From: JAPPLB01 sp965208945
Lineage (GTDB): Bacteria > Acidobacteriota > Terriglobia > Bryobacterales > UBA6623
Assembly: GCA_965208945.1 (NCBI GenBank)
Contig: OZ242366.1
Coordinates: forward strand, 2,480,001-2,544,000
Direction: 5' to 3'
DNA: 64,000 nt
Of the stretch, positions 42,743 to 51,116 are shown piece by piece. The stretch's first letter is position 1. The number at the start of each line of letters is the position of its first letter. Under the pieces are notes generated by a model, which was not told the DNA's origin, did no database searches, and worked only from the letters and a program-made list of their open reading frames with translations. A program made the translations under genes and the position numbers.

Positions 42743-44194
42743 GTGTTGCGGTTTGACTCGATCGGCCACGTGATAGGGCAGTTTCTCCTGTTTCTGGCCC
42801 TGGCGATGACGATACCCATTCTGTATGGGCTGTTGTCGTCCTCCGGACCGCTTCTCCCATTGTTGATCTCGTTGTTCATCTGCGCGGCGGCCGGGGGGCT
42901 TTTGACCGTCTTGCTGCCTCGTCCGTCTCGTGAATTGCGTTCTCGCGAAGCACTGTTGCTGGTAACGGTCACCTGGGTTTTCGTAACTTTGTTCGGCAGC
43001 CTTCCACTGTACTTTTCCCCGGAGTTTCCCAGCTTTGCCGACGCGTTCTTCGAGGCCGCCTCGGGATTTTCCGCTTCAGGCGCTACCGTACTCGGTGACG
43101 TCGAACAGCTCGGGAAACCGGTCCTGTTCTGGCGGTGCCTCACTCACTGGTTCGGTGGGATGGGCATCATATTGCTCGGGGTAGCCGTCCTGCCGATTCT
43201 CGGGCACGGCGGCGCCAGTCTCTATCGCGCCGAGTTCTCCGGATCGACCTCGGAGAAATTGAAGCCGCGTGTTACTCAGACGGCATTGGCGCTCTGGAAA
43301 GTGTACCTGGGGCTTTCCATCGCTTCGTACCTGGCCCTGCGCTGGGCAGGCATGAACAACTTCGATGCTCTGTGCCACACGTTCTCGGTCATGGGCACCG
43401 GCGGCTTTTCGAGCCGTAGCGCGAGCGTCGCGGGCTTCCAGAATCCCGCTGTGGAATACACGATCATTGTTTTCATGTTCCTGGGCGGAGTCAGCATGAT
43501 TCTGCATTACCGGTTGTGGCTGGAGCACCGCCCGCTCGCAGTTCTGGCGAACGCGCAGTTGAGGGCCTACGCCGGCATCCTTCTCATCGCCGGCATCGTC
43601 GCCACGGTCTTGCTTCGTTTTCATAACGGGTATGCCTGGGAGCCCGCGGTTCGCGCCGGTTTCTTTCAAGTCACATCGATTACGACCACGTCAGGGCTTG
43701 TGACGGACGACTTCGAGCTGTGGCATCCCCTGGGGCAAATGCTGTTGCTGGGATTGATGTTCGTCGGCGGCTGCACGGGCTCCACGTCGGGCGGTCTCAA
43801 GGTTGCGCGTCTGATGCTGCTCACCAAGGTGATCTATCGAGAACTCAAGCGCATGGTGGAGCGGCACGGCGTGTTTGCAGTTCGTCTCGGAGAACGCGTC
43901 ATCCCGGAGTCGACGATTCAGAGCTTGCTGAACCTGGTTTACATTGCCGCCACCGTCATCGTGTCAGCATCGCTCTTGCTGGCCTCGATGGGTGTGGACC
44001 CCTTGACGTCTCTCACCGCGTCGATTGCGGCGGTATTCAACATCGGTCCCGCGTTTGGAGGAGTCGGGCCGGTCGAAAACTATGGCTGGATGCCTGCGGG
44101 AGCCAAATGGGTCTTGAGTTTTTGCATGATTGCCGGCCGCCTCGAGTTCTACTCCGCGCTCGTTCTGCTGACGCCTGGGTTCTGGAGGAAATAG
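42743..44194 (+). CDS. trkH: TrkH/TrkG-type potassium uptake membrane protein
   Basis: The 483-residue protein has about ten membrane helices and the four pore-loop motifs of the family: ASGFSASGATV, TFSVMGTGGFSS, ITTTSGLVTDD and AVFNIGPAFGGVGP. It moves potassium into the cell, normally with a TrkA regulator in the cytoplasm; no trkA gene is seen here. GTG is used as start (VLRFDSIGHVIG); there is no earlier in-frame start after the preceding stop. Confidence 0.92.
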   Translation: MLRFDSIGHVIGQFLLFLALAMTIPILYGLLSSSGPLLPLLISLFICAAAGGLLTVLLPRPSRELRSREALLLVTVTWVFVTLFGSLPLYFSPEFPSFADAFFEAASGFSASGATVLGDVEQLGKPVLFWRCLTHWFGGMGIILLGVAVLPILGHGGASLYRAEFSGSTSEKLKPRVTQTALALWKVYLGLSIASYLALRWAGMNNFDALCHTFSVMGTGGFSSRSASVAGFQNPAVEYTIIVFMFLGGVSMILHYRLWLEHRPLAVLANAQLRAYAGILLIAGIVATVLLRFHNGYAWEPAVRAGFFQVTSITTTSGLVTDDFELWHPLGQMLLLGLMFVGGCTGSTSGGLKVARLMLLTKVIYRELKRMVERHGVFAVRLGERVIPESTIQSLLNLVYIAATVIVSASLLLASMGVDPLTSLTASIAAVFNIGPAFGGVGPVENYGWMPAGAKWVLSFCMIAGRLEFYSALVLLTPGFWRK

Positions 44195-44342
44195 GGGGAG
44201 TTGGCTGATGCGGATTGATGCGCAGGTTCCTTTCGCAGCCTCTTCCGGGCCCGTTCGGCGCGGGATGAAACCATCGTCGCAAGCGGACGCAGCCGCTGAC
44301 CTGGTTTGATGGTTGTTGCCAGCTTGCCGTGAGGGTTCCTGG

Positions 44343-44518
44343 CCTGCATGTCTCACCACCCGACGGTCGAAGCACGCGATACGACCGCCAGGACTTCGTT
44401 GCGCTTGCTTGCCGTGCTCAACGTACGGTCAAGTACGCCTGCGCGCGCCAAGCGGCTCGCGCCTCGTCCTGACGGCCCTCTCACGCACTTCGCCTCGCCA
44501 CGTGGTGAGAAATACAGG
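44343..44518 (+). repeat. Element A copy 13 (full length)
   Basis: The left terminus is CCTGCATGTCTCACCAC and the right terminus GTGGTGAGAAATACAGG, both in TGG flanks rather than TAG. The centre is GTACGGTCAAGTACG. The rest of the 550-base gap between trkH and the TolC-like gene shows nothing else. Confidence 0.92.
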
Positions 44519-44746
44519 CTGGCGAAGCGCCCGGGATAACCCCTGAGGCTCGACTCGAACGGGTCTTGCTACGCCTGCCGGAAGACAGCGCGGCCCCGGC
44601 GGTTTGTAACGCAAGGAACGTTTTCTCCGTCTACAGCGTACCTATCAGTCAGGCCCTGACGTTTCCCGCGCCACTTTATGGGCCTCGTTGCGTCTTACGG
44701 TGTAGATCATCCGTTTTTCGCTGTTCCGGGAACAGGAGTCTTCAGA

Positions 44747-46642
44747 ATGCCGAGATTTTTCTTTTGCTTGCTCACCGCCGCCGTTCTGCTGGGCGTCACC
44801 GCCTCGCGTGCTGACGCACAGGGGTCGATTGACTACTCGCGGGGAGCCGGCACGTGGCCGAACTTCAACATCTACCGCGCGCCGGAGGTGCCGGAGGCGG
44901 ACCTCGACGATTCGGCGACGATCGACAGGTTGATTCGCGAAGGCAAGCTGTACGTCTCGCTTCAAGATCTCATTCTGCTGGCCCTCGAGAACAACCTCGA
45001 TATCGAGGTTGGCCGTTATGGGCGCCTCGAAGCGGATACCGACCTCTTGCGCGCCCGGGCCGGAGCGCAGCTCAGCGGCGTCCAGACGCAGATCAGCACG
45101 CTTTCCACCGGCCAGTCGGCGCAGCAGTCCGGCCAGCAGGTGCAAGGTCAGCGCGGCCAGGCCACCGGCATCACGACAAACGCTTCCCAGCAGGCAACGA
45201 ATGCTGCCGCGACGGGGAATGCCGCATCGTTCTTCGGGACGCAAACCACGAACCTTGATCCCACTTTCAGCACGACGATGACCTTCGCGAGAACCAGCAA
45301 TCCTCAAATCAGCGACTTCGTCACAGGCACCAACACCCTCATTCAAGACACGAACTCCTACAACCTCAACTACTCCCAAGGATTCACGACGGGCACGACA
45401 CTCGGGGTCGGTTTTTCAACGGTGCTCTCGGAAAACAACAACTTGCGCAGCCTGTTCAACCCGGCGTTGGGGAGCGACATGTCGCTGACGATCAGACAAC
45501 CCCTGTTGCAGGGCTTCGGGCGCGCCGTCAACAACCGCAATATCCGAATCGCGAAGAACAACCAGGAAGTCCAGGACCTGCAATTCGAGCTTCAACTCAT
45601 CTCGACCGTCACGCAACTGCAGAACCTCTATTGGGACCTGGTGGCCTTCATCGCCGAAGCCGAAGGACGCCAAGCCGATCTCGAACTCTCGGAACTCCTG
45701 GTCAGGAACACGAAGCGCCAGGTGGAACTCGGGTTGCAGCCGGGCTTCGAGATCACTCGCGTGGAAGCCGAAACCACTCTCTACCGCCAGCAACTGCTGG
45801 ATGCCGAAGACAACATCCGCCGGCAGGAGAACATCATCAAGAACGCAATCTCGAAATTCGGGCCGTCAAGCACGACGCTTCTCGGCATCGACATCGTGCC
45901 GGTCGACGAGATCGAAGTGCCCGAGAACGAGCCGGTCGAACCGCTCCAAGACCTCATCGAGCAGGCGCTGCGTTCTCGCCCCGGGCTCGTGTCGGCCCGG
46001 ATGAACCGCGAGAATTCGGATATCAACCTCAAGGGCATCAAGAACGCGATGCTGCCGTCGGTCGACTTGACGGCATTTGCCCGCAACAATGCGCTGGCCG
46101 GGACGATCAACGAGAACTTGACCATCTTGCCCGGCGTCGGTGAAGCGAATCCGTTCTTCATCGGCGGATTCGGCACGGCCCTCGGCCAGATCACGCGGCG
46201 CAACTTTCCCGACTACGGAGTTTTCTTGAGCCTCAACATTCCCTTGAAAAATCGGCAGGCGCAGGCCGACATGACCCGCGAACTCCTGCGGCGGCGACGA
46301 ACGGACCTGCAGATTCGGCAGCAGGAAAACAACATCAAACTCGAAGTCACGCAAGCGGTGCAAGGCCTCGCGCGAGCCCGTGAGAGCTACAAGATCGCGG
46401 AGCAAGCGCGACAATTGCGCGCCGACATGCTCGAGGCGGAAAAGAAGCGTTTCACGCTGGGGTCCTCGTCCATCTTCCAGATCGTGCAGGTCCAGCGCGA
46501 CTTGGCGAATGCCCGCACGGGAGAAATCAACGCGATGAGAAGCTACATGTCGGCTCGCGACGAGCTTGACCGCGCCACCGGCCGGGTTCTACAACGTCAA
46601 GAGATCTCGATCGAAGCCGCTTATCAAGGCAACCTGAACTAG
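44747..46642 (+). CDS. TolC-family outer-membrane efflux protein
   Basis: A signal peptide (FFFCLLTAAVLLGVTASRADAQ) leads into two outer-membrane-factor repeats. Signs are LQDLILLALENNLDIEVGRYGRLE and GKLYVSL at the start, then long coiled helices and LGSSSIFQIVQVQRDLANA near the end. A low-complexity Gln/Thr/Ala insertion lies around residues 100-185. The 631 residues exceed the usual 450-500 because of this insertion. Such proteins form trimeric channels for efflux or type I secretion; no pump genes are adjacent. CAGGAG precedes the chosen ATG. The stop TAG coincides with element A. Confidence 0.85.
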   Translation: MPRFFFCLLTAAVLLGVTASRADAQGSIDYSRGAGTWPNFNIYRAPEVPEADLDDSATIDRLIREGKLYVSLQDLILLALENNLDIEVGRYGRLEADTDLLRARAGAQLSGVQTQISTLSTGQSAQQSGQQVQGQRGQATGITTNASQQATNAAATGNAASFFGTQTTNLDPTFSTTMTFARTSNPQISDFVTGTNTLIQDTNSYNLNYSQGFTTGTTLGVGFSTVLSENNNLRSLFNPALGSDMSLTIRQPLLQGFGRAVNNRNIRIAKNNQEVQDLQFELQLISTVTQLQNLYWDLVAFIAEAEGRQADLELSELLVRNTKRQVELGLQPGFEITRVEAETTLYRQQLLDAEDNIRRQENIIKNAISKFGPSSTTLLGIDIVPVDEIEVPENEPVEPLQDLIEQALRSRPGLVSARMNRENSDINLKGIKNAMLPSVDLTAFARNNALAGTINENLTILPGVGEANPFFIGGFGTALGQITRRNFPDYGVFLSLNIPLKNRQAQADMTRELLRRRRTDLQIRQQENNIKLEVTQAVQGLARARESYKIAEQARQLRADMLEAEKKRFTLGSSSIFQIVQVQRDLANARTGEINAMRSYMSARDELDRATGRVLQRQEISIEAAYQGNLN

Positions 46643-46733
46643 CCTGCATTTCTCACCACTCGACGGTCGGAGCACGCGATACGACCGCCAGGACTTCGCA
46701 ACGCTTGCTTGCCGTGCTCAACGTACTGTTCAA
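46643..46733 (+). repeat. Element A copy 14, left half (split by an IS)
   Basis: It begins directly after the TolC-like stop and continues to ...CGTACTGTTCAA, where the insertion sequence interrupts it. The right half continues at 48173. Joined with one copy of the AA core, it restores a normal element. Confidence 0.93.
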
Positions 46734-46736
46734 TAT

Positions 46737-46749
46737 ATGGTTCGCTCCC
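46737..46749 (+). repeat. Subterminal inverted repeat, transposase-distal end
   Basis: ATGGTTCGCTCCC is the inverted partner of the sequence at 48155-48167 (GGGAGCGAACCAT), with 13 of 13 matches. Confidence 0.9.
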
Positions 46750-46997
46750 GGGATGTCCACCTATTCCTTCTTGCTGAACGTTGGTCTGCGCCAATATATC
46801 CGACCTCTAGGTGGAACCGCGCTGGTTCCGGGCCATGATGGGGTCCGCACGTCCCGCTCCTCATAAGTACGCCGACCTGTGAGGGCCATGAACAGTAACA
46901 GGATTCGGTGACGCCGGTACGACCGTTTTGTCCATCAATCGGGAGTAAGCAGACAAACTGTGAGCTCCTGGTAGTGCTACGGCGGACCGCAGGGCGG
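46750..46997 (-). ncRNA. Candidate bridge RNA (seekRNA) of the IS1111-group element
   Basis: The non-coding stretch downstream of the transposase, read on the minus strand, contains TACTGTTCA (46889-46897) and then GGCGTACTT (46865-46873). The first equals the left half of the element A target on the plus strand and the second is the reverse complement of its right half. A TCCT/AGGA pairing bounds this loop. Further on, CCCAT (46839-46843) and ATATATTG (46792-46799) match the right and left ends of the IS in the same alternating sense, in a loop bounded by TGCG/CGCA and capped by GGAACC/GGTTCC (46813-46829). The order target loop then donor loop is that of known bridge RNAs. RNA ends are not determined. 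Confidence 0.75.
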
Positions 46998-48071
46998 TTA
47001 ACCCGCCGGGGCTGGTTGCCGCTGTTGAGAGAAGCGCTGGCCGCTGCTCAGCAAGGCCCATGCGATGCGCGCCAGCCGTGCCGCCAGCGCCACGATCACG
47101 ACCCGCCGATCTTTGTTCAGGAGCATCCGCCGCAGCCACTGGCCGAGTTGGTCGCTGCGCTTCGCGAGCACGTCGAGGCTCGAGCGGGCACAGTGCACCA
47201 GCAGCGTCCGGACGTAGCGGTTGCCGCGCTTGCTGATGCCTCCCAAGCGCTGCTTGCCTCCGCTGGAGTACTCTCTCGGCACCAGACCCAACCAAGCAGC
47301 GACGTCGCGCCCCTTCTCGAAGGCCTCGGCGTTGCCGATCGTCGCCACCAAGGCCGTCGCTGTCTGCACGCCGATGCCGGGGATCTCTCTGAGCCGCCGG
47401 CAGGCCTCGCTCGCCTGCGCTTTCCTCAGCAGATAGGTGTTGACTTGCTGAATCTTCTCTGCCAGCACTTGCCATTCGGCAAACATGCCCGCCAGCAGCG
47501 CCCGCATTTCGTCGGACAGGCCGTTATCGGCGTCCTCGAGGATCTCCGGCAGACGGACCACAAACCAACGCTTGCCCTGTGGAAGGGTGATGCCGCGTTC
47601 CAGCAGAAAGGCGCGCGCCTGGTTGATCAACTGCGTCGAGTTGCCCACCAGCCGCGAGCGATAGCGGTGCAGCGACTGCATCGACAGTTGTTGCTCGCTC
47701 TTGACCGCCACGAAGCGCATGCTCGGCCGCAGACAGGCTTCCGCGCAGGCCTCGGCGTCCGTCGAGTCGTTCTTGTCGCGCTTCACAAAGGGCTTCACAT
47801 ATTTGGGCGGCATCAGCTTCACGTCGTGCCCCTGGGCCAGCAGTTGGCGGCCCAGGTGATGGGCGCCGCAGCAGGCTTCCATGCCGATACGGCAGGGCTG
47901 CATCTGGGCGGTCACCTCCAGCAGCTTGCCCTTCGAGTAGCGGCGACGGGTGAGCACCCGGCCGGTTGCGTCCAAGCCGACCAAGTCGACGTTGTGTTTT
48001 GCTAGATCGAGGCCGATCGTGACGACCTCCTTCCATACGCTCTTGCGGGATGATCGCTGGGTCGTTGCCAT
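46998..48071 (-). CDS. IS110-family (IS1111-group) transposase
   Basis: The 357-residue protein has the DEDD domain with IGLDLAKH (Asp22), GMEACCGA (Glu65) and KNDSTDAEA (Asp102, Asp105). The Tnp20-type C-terminal domain contains LREIPGIGVQTATALVATIG and the serine motif GGISKRGNRYVRTLLVHCARS (Ser280). The family recombines DNA with an RNA guide. ATG follows GAGGAAAC; longer in-frame reading enters the element end and element A. The DEDD and Ser residues all appear intact, so the element may be active. Confidence 0.93.
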   Translation of the reverse strand: MATTQRSSRKSVWKEVVTIGLDLAKHNVDLVGLDATGRVLTRRRYSKGKLLEVTAQMQPCRIGMEACCGAHHLGRQLLAQGHDVKLMPPKYVKPFVKRDKNDSTDAEACAEACLRPSMRFVAVKSEQQLSMQSLHRYRSRLVGNSTQLINQARAFLLERGITLPQGKRWFVVRLPEILEDADNGLSDEMRALLAGMFAEWQVLAEKIQQVNTYLLRKAQASEACRRLREIPGIGVQTATALVATIGNAEAFEKGRDVAAWLGLVPREYSSGGKQRLGGISKRGNRYVRTLLVHCARSSLDVLAKRSDQLGQWLRRMLLNKDRRVVIVALAARLARIAWALLSSGQRFSQQRQPAPAG

Positions 48072-48154
48072 GATGGTTTCCTCTCGGTTCGTGAACTGCG
48101 GCCGGGGACGGCCGTTGCTACCAGCATGGCCGAACTCGACGACGCAGCGGAAGT

Positions 48155-48167
48155 GGGAGCGAACCAT
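48155..48167 (-). repeat. Subterminal inverted repeat, transposase-proximal end
   Basis: GGGAGCGAACCAT is the reverse complement of the copy at 46737. It is followed by CCCAT and then the resumed element A. Confidence 0.9.
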
Positions 48168-48172
48168 CCCAT

Positions 48173-48284
48173 AAGTACGCCTGCGCGCGCCAAGCGGCTC
48201 GCGCCTTTTTCCTCCGCCCGGCTTGCGCCTAGTCCTGACGGCCCTCTCACCCACTCCGCCTCGCCACGTGGTGAGAAATGCAGG
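48173..48284 (+). repeat. Element A copy 14, right half
   Basis: The element resumes with AAGTACGCCTGCGCGCG and contains the 25-bp extra segment of the long variant before its right terminus GTGGTGAGAAATGCAGG. Confidence 0.92.
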
Positions 48285-48296
48285 CTAGACTTCATT

Positions 48297-48385
48297 AAAG
48301 GCCGAGTTGCCGGCGCCAAGCGGAGCGCGACTCGTCCTGACAGGCCACTCGCGTGGTTCGATCGTCGGGTGGTGAGAAATGCAGG
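48297..48385 (-). repeat. Element A copy 15 (degenerate partial)
   Basis: A right-hand end (CGTCGGGTGGTGAGAAATGC) is preceded by weakly similar sequence (GCCAAGCGGAGCGCGACTCG). The opposite terminus is missing. Confidence 0.65.
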
Positions 48386-48417
48386 TTAGATGCTCAGAGA
48401 GACACAGGAGATGACTC

Positions 48418-49221
48418 ATGACTCGCCTTCCCGCCCTGGCCGGCGCCTTGTTCCTGTCCGTAGCCTGCGCGCCGCCGCCCGCGCCGATCGACATCAGCAA
48501 CTACCGTCTCATCGACCTCTCGCATACCTTTGACGAAAAAACCCTTTACTGGCCGACGGACAAGCACTTCGAGCACAACCAAGTCGCCTGGGGACGAACC
48601 GAAGGCGGTTTCTGGTATAGCTCGTTCACCTACGGCGGGAGCGAGCACGGCGGCACCCACATCGACGCCCCGATTCATTTCGGAGAGGGCAAGCGTTCCG
48701 TTGACCAGATCCCGATCGAGCAACTGATTGGATCGGCGGTGGTGATCGATATCTCCGCCGCCTGCGACAGCGACCCGGACTACCTGCTCACCGTCGAAGA
48801 CATCGGAAAGCACGAACAGCGGCACAGCCGGATCGAGCCCGGCTCGATCGTCATGATTCGCAGCGGTTGGAGCCGCCGCTGGCCCGACGCCAAGCAGTAC
48901 CTGGGAAGCGATGTTCCCGGCGATACGCGGAACCTGCACTTCCCCGGCATATCACCCGAAGCCGCCGAAGCCCTCGTCGAGCGCCGTGTTGCGATCGTCG
49001 GTATCGACACAGCCAGCATCGATCATGGTCCGAGCTCTGATTTCAAGGCGCACCAAGTCTTCGCCGCCGCACAGATTGCCTGTCTGGAAAACGTCAATCG
49101 TCTCGAAGAGTTGCCGCCCACCGGCGCGATCGTCTTCGCCCTGCCTATGAAGATCGGTGGCGGGTCCGGTGGCCCTTGCCGGATCGTTGCGCTCATTCCC
49201 CCAGGATCCGATACAGGCTGA
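48418..49221 (+). CDS. Cyclase-family (kynurenine formamidase-like) lipoprotein
   Basis: A lipoprotein signal ends in LSVACAPP. The domain has the metal motif HGGTHIDAPIHF at about residues 78-89, GRTEGGFWYSSFT, and later GIDTASIDHGPSSDFKAHQVF, all typical of the cyclase family (HxGTHxDxPxH). Family members hydrolyse N-formylkynurenine or other amides with zinc or manganese. Export as a lipoprotein is unusual for kynurenine formamidase itself, so a different substrate is likely. Its 267 residues fit. Confidence 0.87.
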   Translation: MTRLPALAGALFLSVACAPPPAPIDISNYRLIDLSHTFDEKTLYWPTDKHFEHNQVAWGRTEGGFWYSSFTYGGSEHGGTHIDAPIHFGEGKRSVDQIPIEQLIGSAVVIDISAACDSDPDYLLTVEDIGKHEQRHSRIEPGSIVMIRSGWSRRWPDAKQYLGSDVPGDTRNLHFPGISPEAAEALVERRVAIVGIDTASIDHGPSSDFKAHQVFAAAQIACLENVNRLEELPPTGAIVFALPMKIGGGSGGPCRIVALIPPGSDTG

Positions 49222-49234
49222 CGCCCCTCGGAGG

Positions 49235-49573
49235 CTAGACCATTTCGCCCAAAGCCTGGGTATCGAAGCCCAAAGCGATCGTATTGCCCTTGCGAACAAT
49301 CGGGCGCTTGATGAGATTCGGGTTCTCGCTCATCAACTTGATGGCTTCGTCGCGCGGAGGCGGCCCGTCTTTCATCTTCATCTCGCGATAGAGCACGTTG
49401 CGTGAATTGAGAAACTTGCGGTAATCGCGGTTGCCGATCAGCTTCTCCAGCTCTTCGACGGACAAACCTCGATTCAGATCGATCGACTCGAGCTGCGCGC
49501 CCTGGTCCGTGAGAAAGGCCTTCGCTTTGCGGCAGGTCGTGCAAGTGCGTTTTTCGTAGAACTTCAGCTTCAT
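49235..49573 (-). CDS. ArsC/Spx-like thioredoxin-fold protein
   Basis: The 112-residue protein starts KLKFYEKRTCTTCRKAKAFL, with a CTTC redox pair as in Spx/MgsR, and has RPIVRKGNTIALGFD near the end. The family includes arsenate reductases (ArsC) and RNA-polymerase-binding Spx regulators; the Arg residues that would support either are not decisive. It is transcribed towards the cyclase gene. Confidence 0.85.
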   Translation of the reverse strand: MKLKFYEKRTCTTCRKAKAFLTDQGAQLESIDLNRGLSVEELEKLIGNRDYRKFLNSRNVLYREMKMKDGPPPRDEAIKLMSENPNLIKRPIVRKGNTIALGFDTQALGEMV

Positions 49574-49599
49574 CTGCTGCCTCCGCAGGTCAGTCTAGC

Positions 49600-49858
49600 A
49601 GCCCGTGTCAAAAGTCCCGTGGGAGGCGCGGCGGGCTCCTGCGGTTGCTCGGCGCGGAGTGAGGAGGATGGCGATCCGGGTGATCTCCTCCGACGAACGA
49701 CAAAGCCGACGGCCGCAAATGTCCGTCGCCCAAAGGGTTACGCGCCACTCCCGCTCGGCTGCGCGGAGAGCGCGGTGCCACGTTCCTGGAACGGCTAGGC
49801 GTTACCCCCATCGGCCTCAGGGCGCGTAACGCCGCCCGCGTGACTTTAGACACGGGCT
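49600..49858. mobile_element. MITE-like element with 16-bp inverted repeats
   Basis: The ends read AGCCCGTGTCAAAAGTC and GACTTTAGACACGGGCT, inverted with one mismatch. The interior of about 225 bases has no credible ORF. No clear target duplication is seen. It sits directly before the second IS110-family element. Confidence 0.65.
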
Positions 49859-49870
49859 TGTCTATTACTC

Positions 49871-50040
49871 TGGGTACCCGGGCATTAGGGAGAACCCGGC
49901 CCATCAGCGCCCCGGCCGGGGCGCTGATGGGGGGCGGTGGTCGGGCCGTCACGGGCTTGGCCGTTTGGGGCCGTTTAGCAGTGTGGCCGCCACCGTCCTT
50001 CCCAACGTCCTGAATGGATACATGAGCATCATGGCTCGCA
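49871..50040 (+). ncRNA. Structured non-coding leader, candidate bridge RNA of the second IS110 element
   Basis: A strong hairpin CATCAGCGCCCC-GGCC-GGGGCGCTGATG (49902-49929) is flanked by further GC-rich complementary stretches. In IS110-group elements the bridge RNA is encoded in this upstream position. Target and donor guides could not be read because the ends are unknown. Confidence 0.4.
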
Positions 50041-50063
50041 TGACAAGCACAGGAGAAGGGAAG

Positions 50064-51011
50064 ATGACCCACCATACCATCGGGATCGATATTTCGAAAG
50101 CCCACCTCGACGCCTACGCCGCGCCCGCGGGCAGCACGGCCCGCTTCTCGAATGATGCGGCCGGGTTGCGGAAGCTGATCGCCTGGATCGGCCCTGAGGC
50201 CGGGCGCATCGCCTACGAGCCCAGCGGACCTTGGCACCGCGACTTCGAGGAGGCGCTGCTGAAGGCCGGACTTCCGCTGTACGCGATCAATCCCTACCAG
50301 GTCCGGTGCTTCGCCAGGTCGCAGGGACGCCGCGCCAAAACCGACGCTGTCGATGCCCGCACGCTGGCCACCATGGCGGACGCCATCGGCGACCTGCGTC
50401 CGACCGCGGCAAAGTCCCACAGCGACCGCGACCTCGCCGAACTGCAACTCGTGCGCGACGCGCTGCTCGGCGACCGGACCGCCATCGGCAATCGCGGCAA
50501 ACACTTGCGCCACCCCGTCGCCAAGCGACTCAACCAGCAGCGGCTGGCCCAGATCCAGCGCCAGCTCAAGCGCGTCGAAGCCGAGATCCGCAACATCATC
50601 GACACCCGCGAGGACCTCAAGCGCCGGCTCGAGATCCTGACCTCGATCCCCGGCGTCTCCTACGTCACCGCCGCAGGGCTCATCGTCCACATGCCCGAAC
50701 TCGGCACCCTCACAGCTCCCCGCGCCGCCAGCCTCGCCGGGCTGGCGCCCGTCACCCGCGAGTCCGGAACTTGGAAAGGACGCAGCTTCATCCAGGGCGG
50801 CAGGGAAAAGGTCCGCCAGCTGCTCTACATGCCCGCCGTGGCCGCCATCCGCTGCAATCCCGACCTCGCAGCTAAGTACAGGACGCTGCGTGACGCCCGC
50901 AAGCCCGCCAAGGTCGCCATCACCGCCGTCATGAGGAAGCTCCTCATCCTCGCCAACGTCCTCGTCCAGCAGGATCGCCTCTGGTCCCCCAGACCGCAGC
51001 CCTCTACCTGA
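50064..51011 (+). CDS. IS110-family transposase
   Basis: The 315-residue protein has GIDISKAH (Asp9), YEPSGPWH (Glu52) and KTDAVDAR (Asp94, Asp97) of the DEDD domain, ILTSIPGVSYVTAAGLI of the second domain, and GRSFIQGGREKVRQLLYM with Ser241. It differs strongly from the transposase at 47 kb. All catalytic residues are visible. The ATG after GGAGAAGGGAAG is used; in-frame codons upstream belong to the leader. Confidence 0.93.
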   Translation: MTHHTIGIDISKAHLDAYAAPAGSTARFSNDAAGLRKLIAWIGPEAGRIAYEPSGPWHRDFEEALLKAGLPLYAINPYQVRCFARSQGRRAKTDAVDARTLATMADAIGDLRPTAAKSHSDRDLAELQLVRDALLGDRTAIGNRGKHLRHPVAKRLNQQRLAQIQRQLKRVEAEIRNIIDTREDLKRRLEILTSIPGVSYVTAAGLIVHMPELGTLTAPRAASLAGLAPVTRESGTWKGRSFIQGGREKVRQLLYMPAVAAIRCNPDLAAKYRTLRDARKPAKVAITAVMRKLLILANVLVQQDRLWSPRPQPST

Positions 51012-51116
51012 CATGCCCACCTTTACCTCGCGCCCCCTGTACTCCGAGCAAACCGGCTCACGAAACATTCTCTTGACACATGGATACTGCTAATGCAGCG
51101 CCGCTACACTGTTCGC

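Larger units (their letters stand above)
46734..48172 (-). mobile_element. IS1111-group (IS110-family) insertion sequence inside element A
   Basis: The element is about 1.44 kb and splits element A at GTACTGTTCAA/AAGTACGCC. Perfect 13-bp subterminal inverted repeats (ATGGTTCGCTCCC) lie three to five bases inside the ends, the layout of the IS1111 group. It carries one transposase gene and a non-coding region of about 260 bases behind it. The AA present at both junctions is the probable core dinucleotide. The exact ends can shift by one or two bases. Confidence 0.9.
49859..51070 (+). mobile_element. Second IS110-family element (ends not determined)
   Basis: The boundaries are approximate because no repeated target or inverted ends could be fixed. 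TACTC occurs on both sides (near 49866 and 51040) and might mark the junction. About 200 structured non-coding bases precede the transposase and little follows it, the layout of the IS110 group rather than IS1111. Confidence 0.55.
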
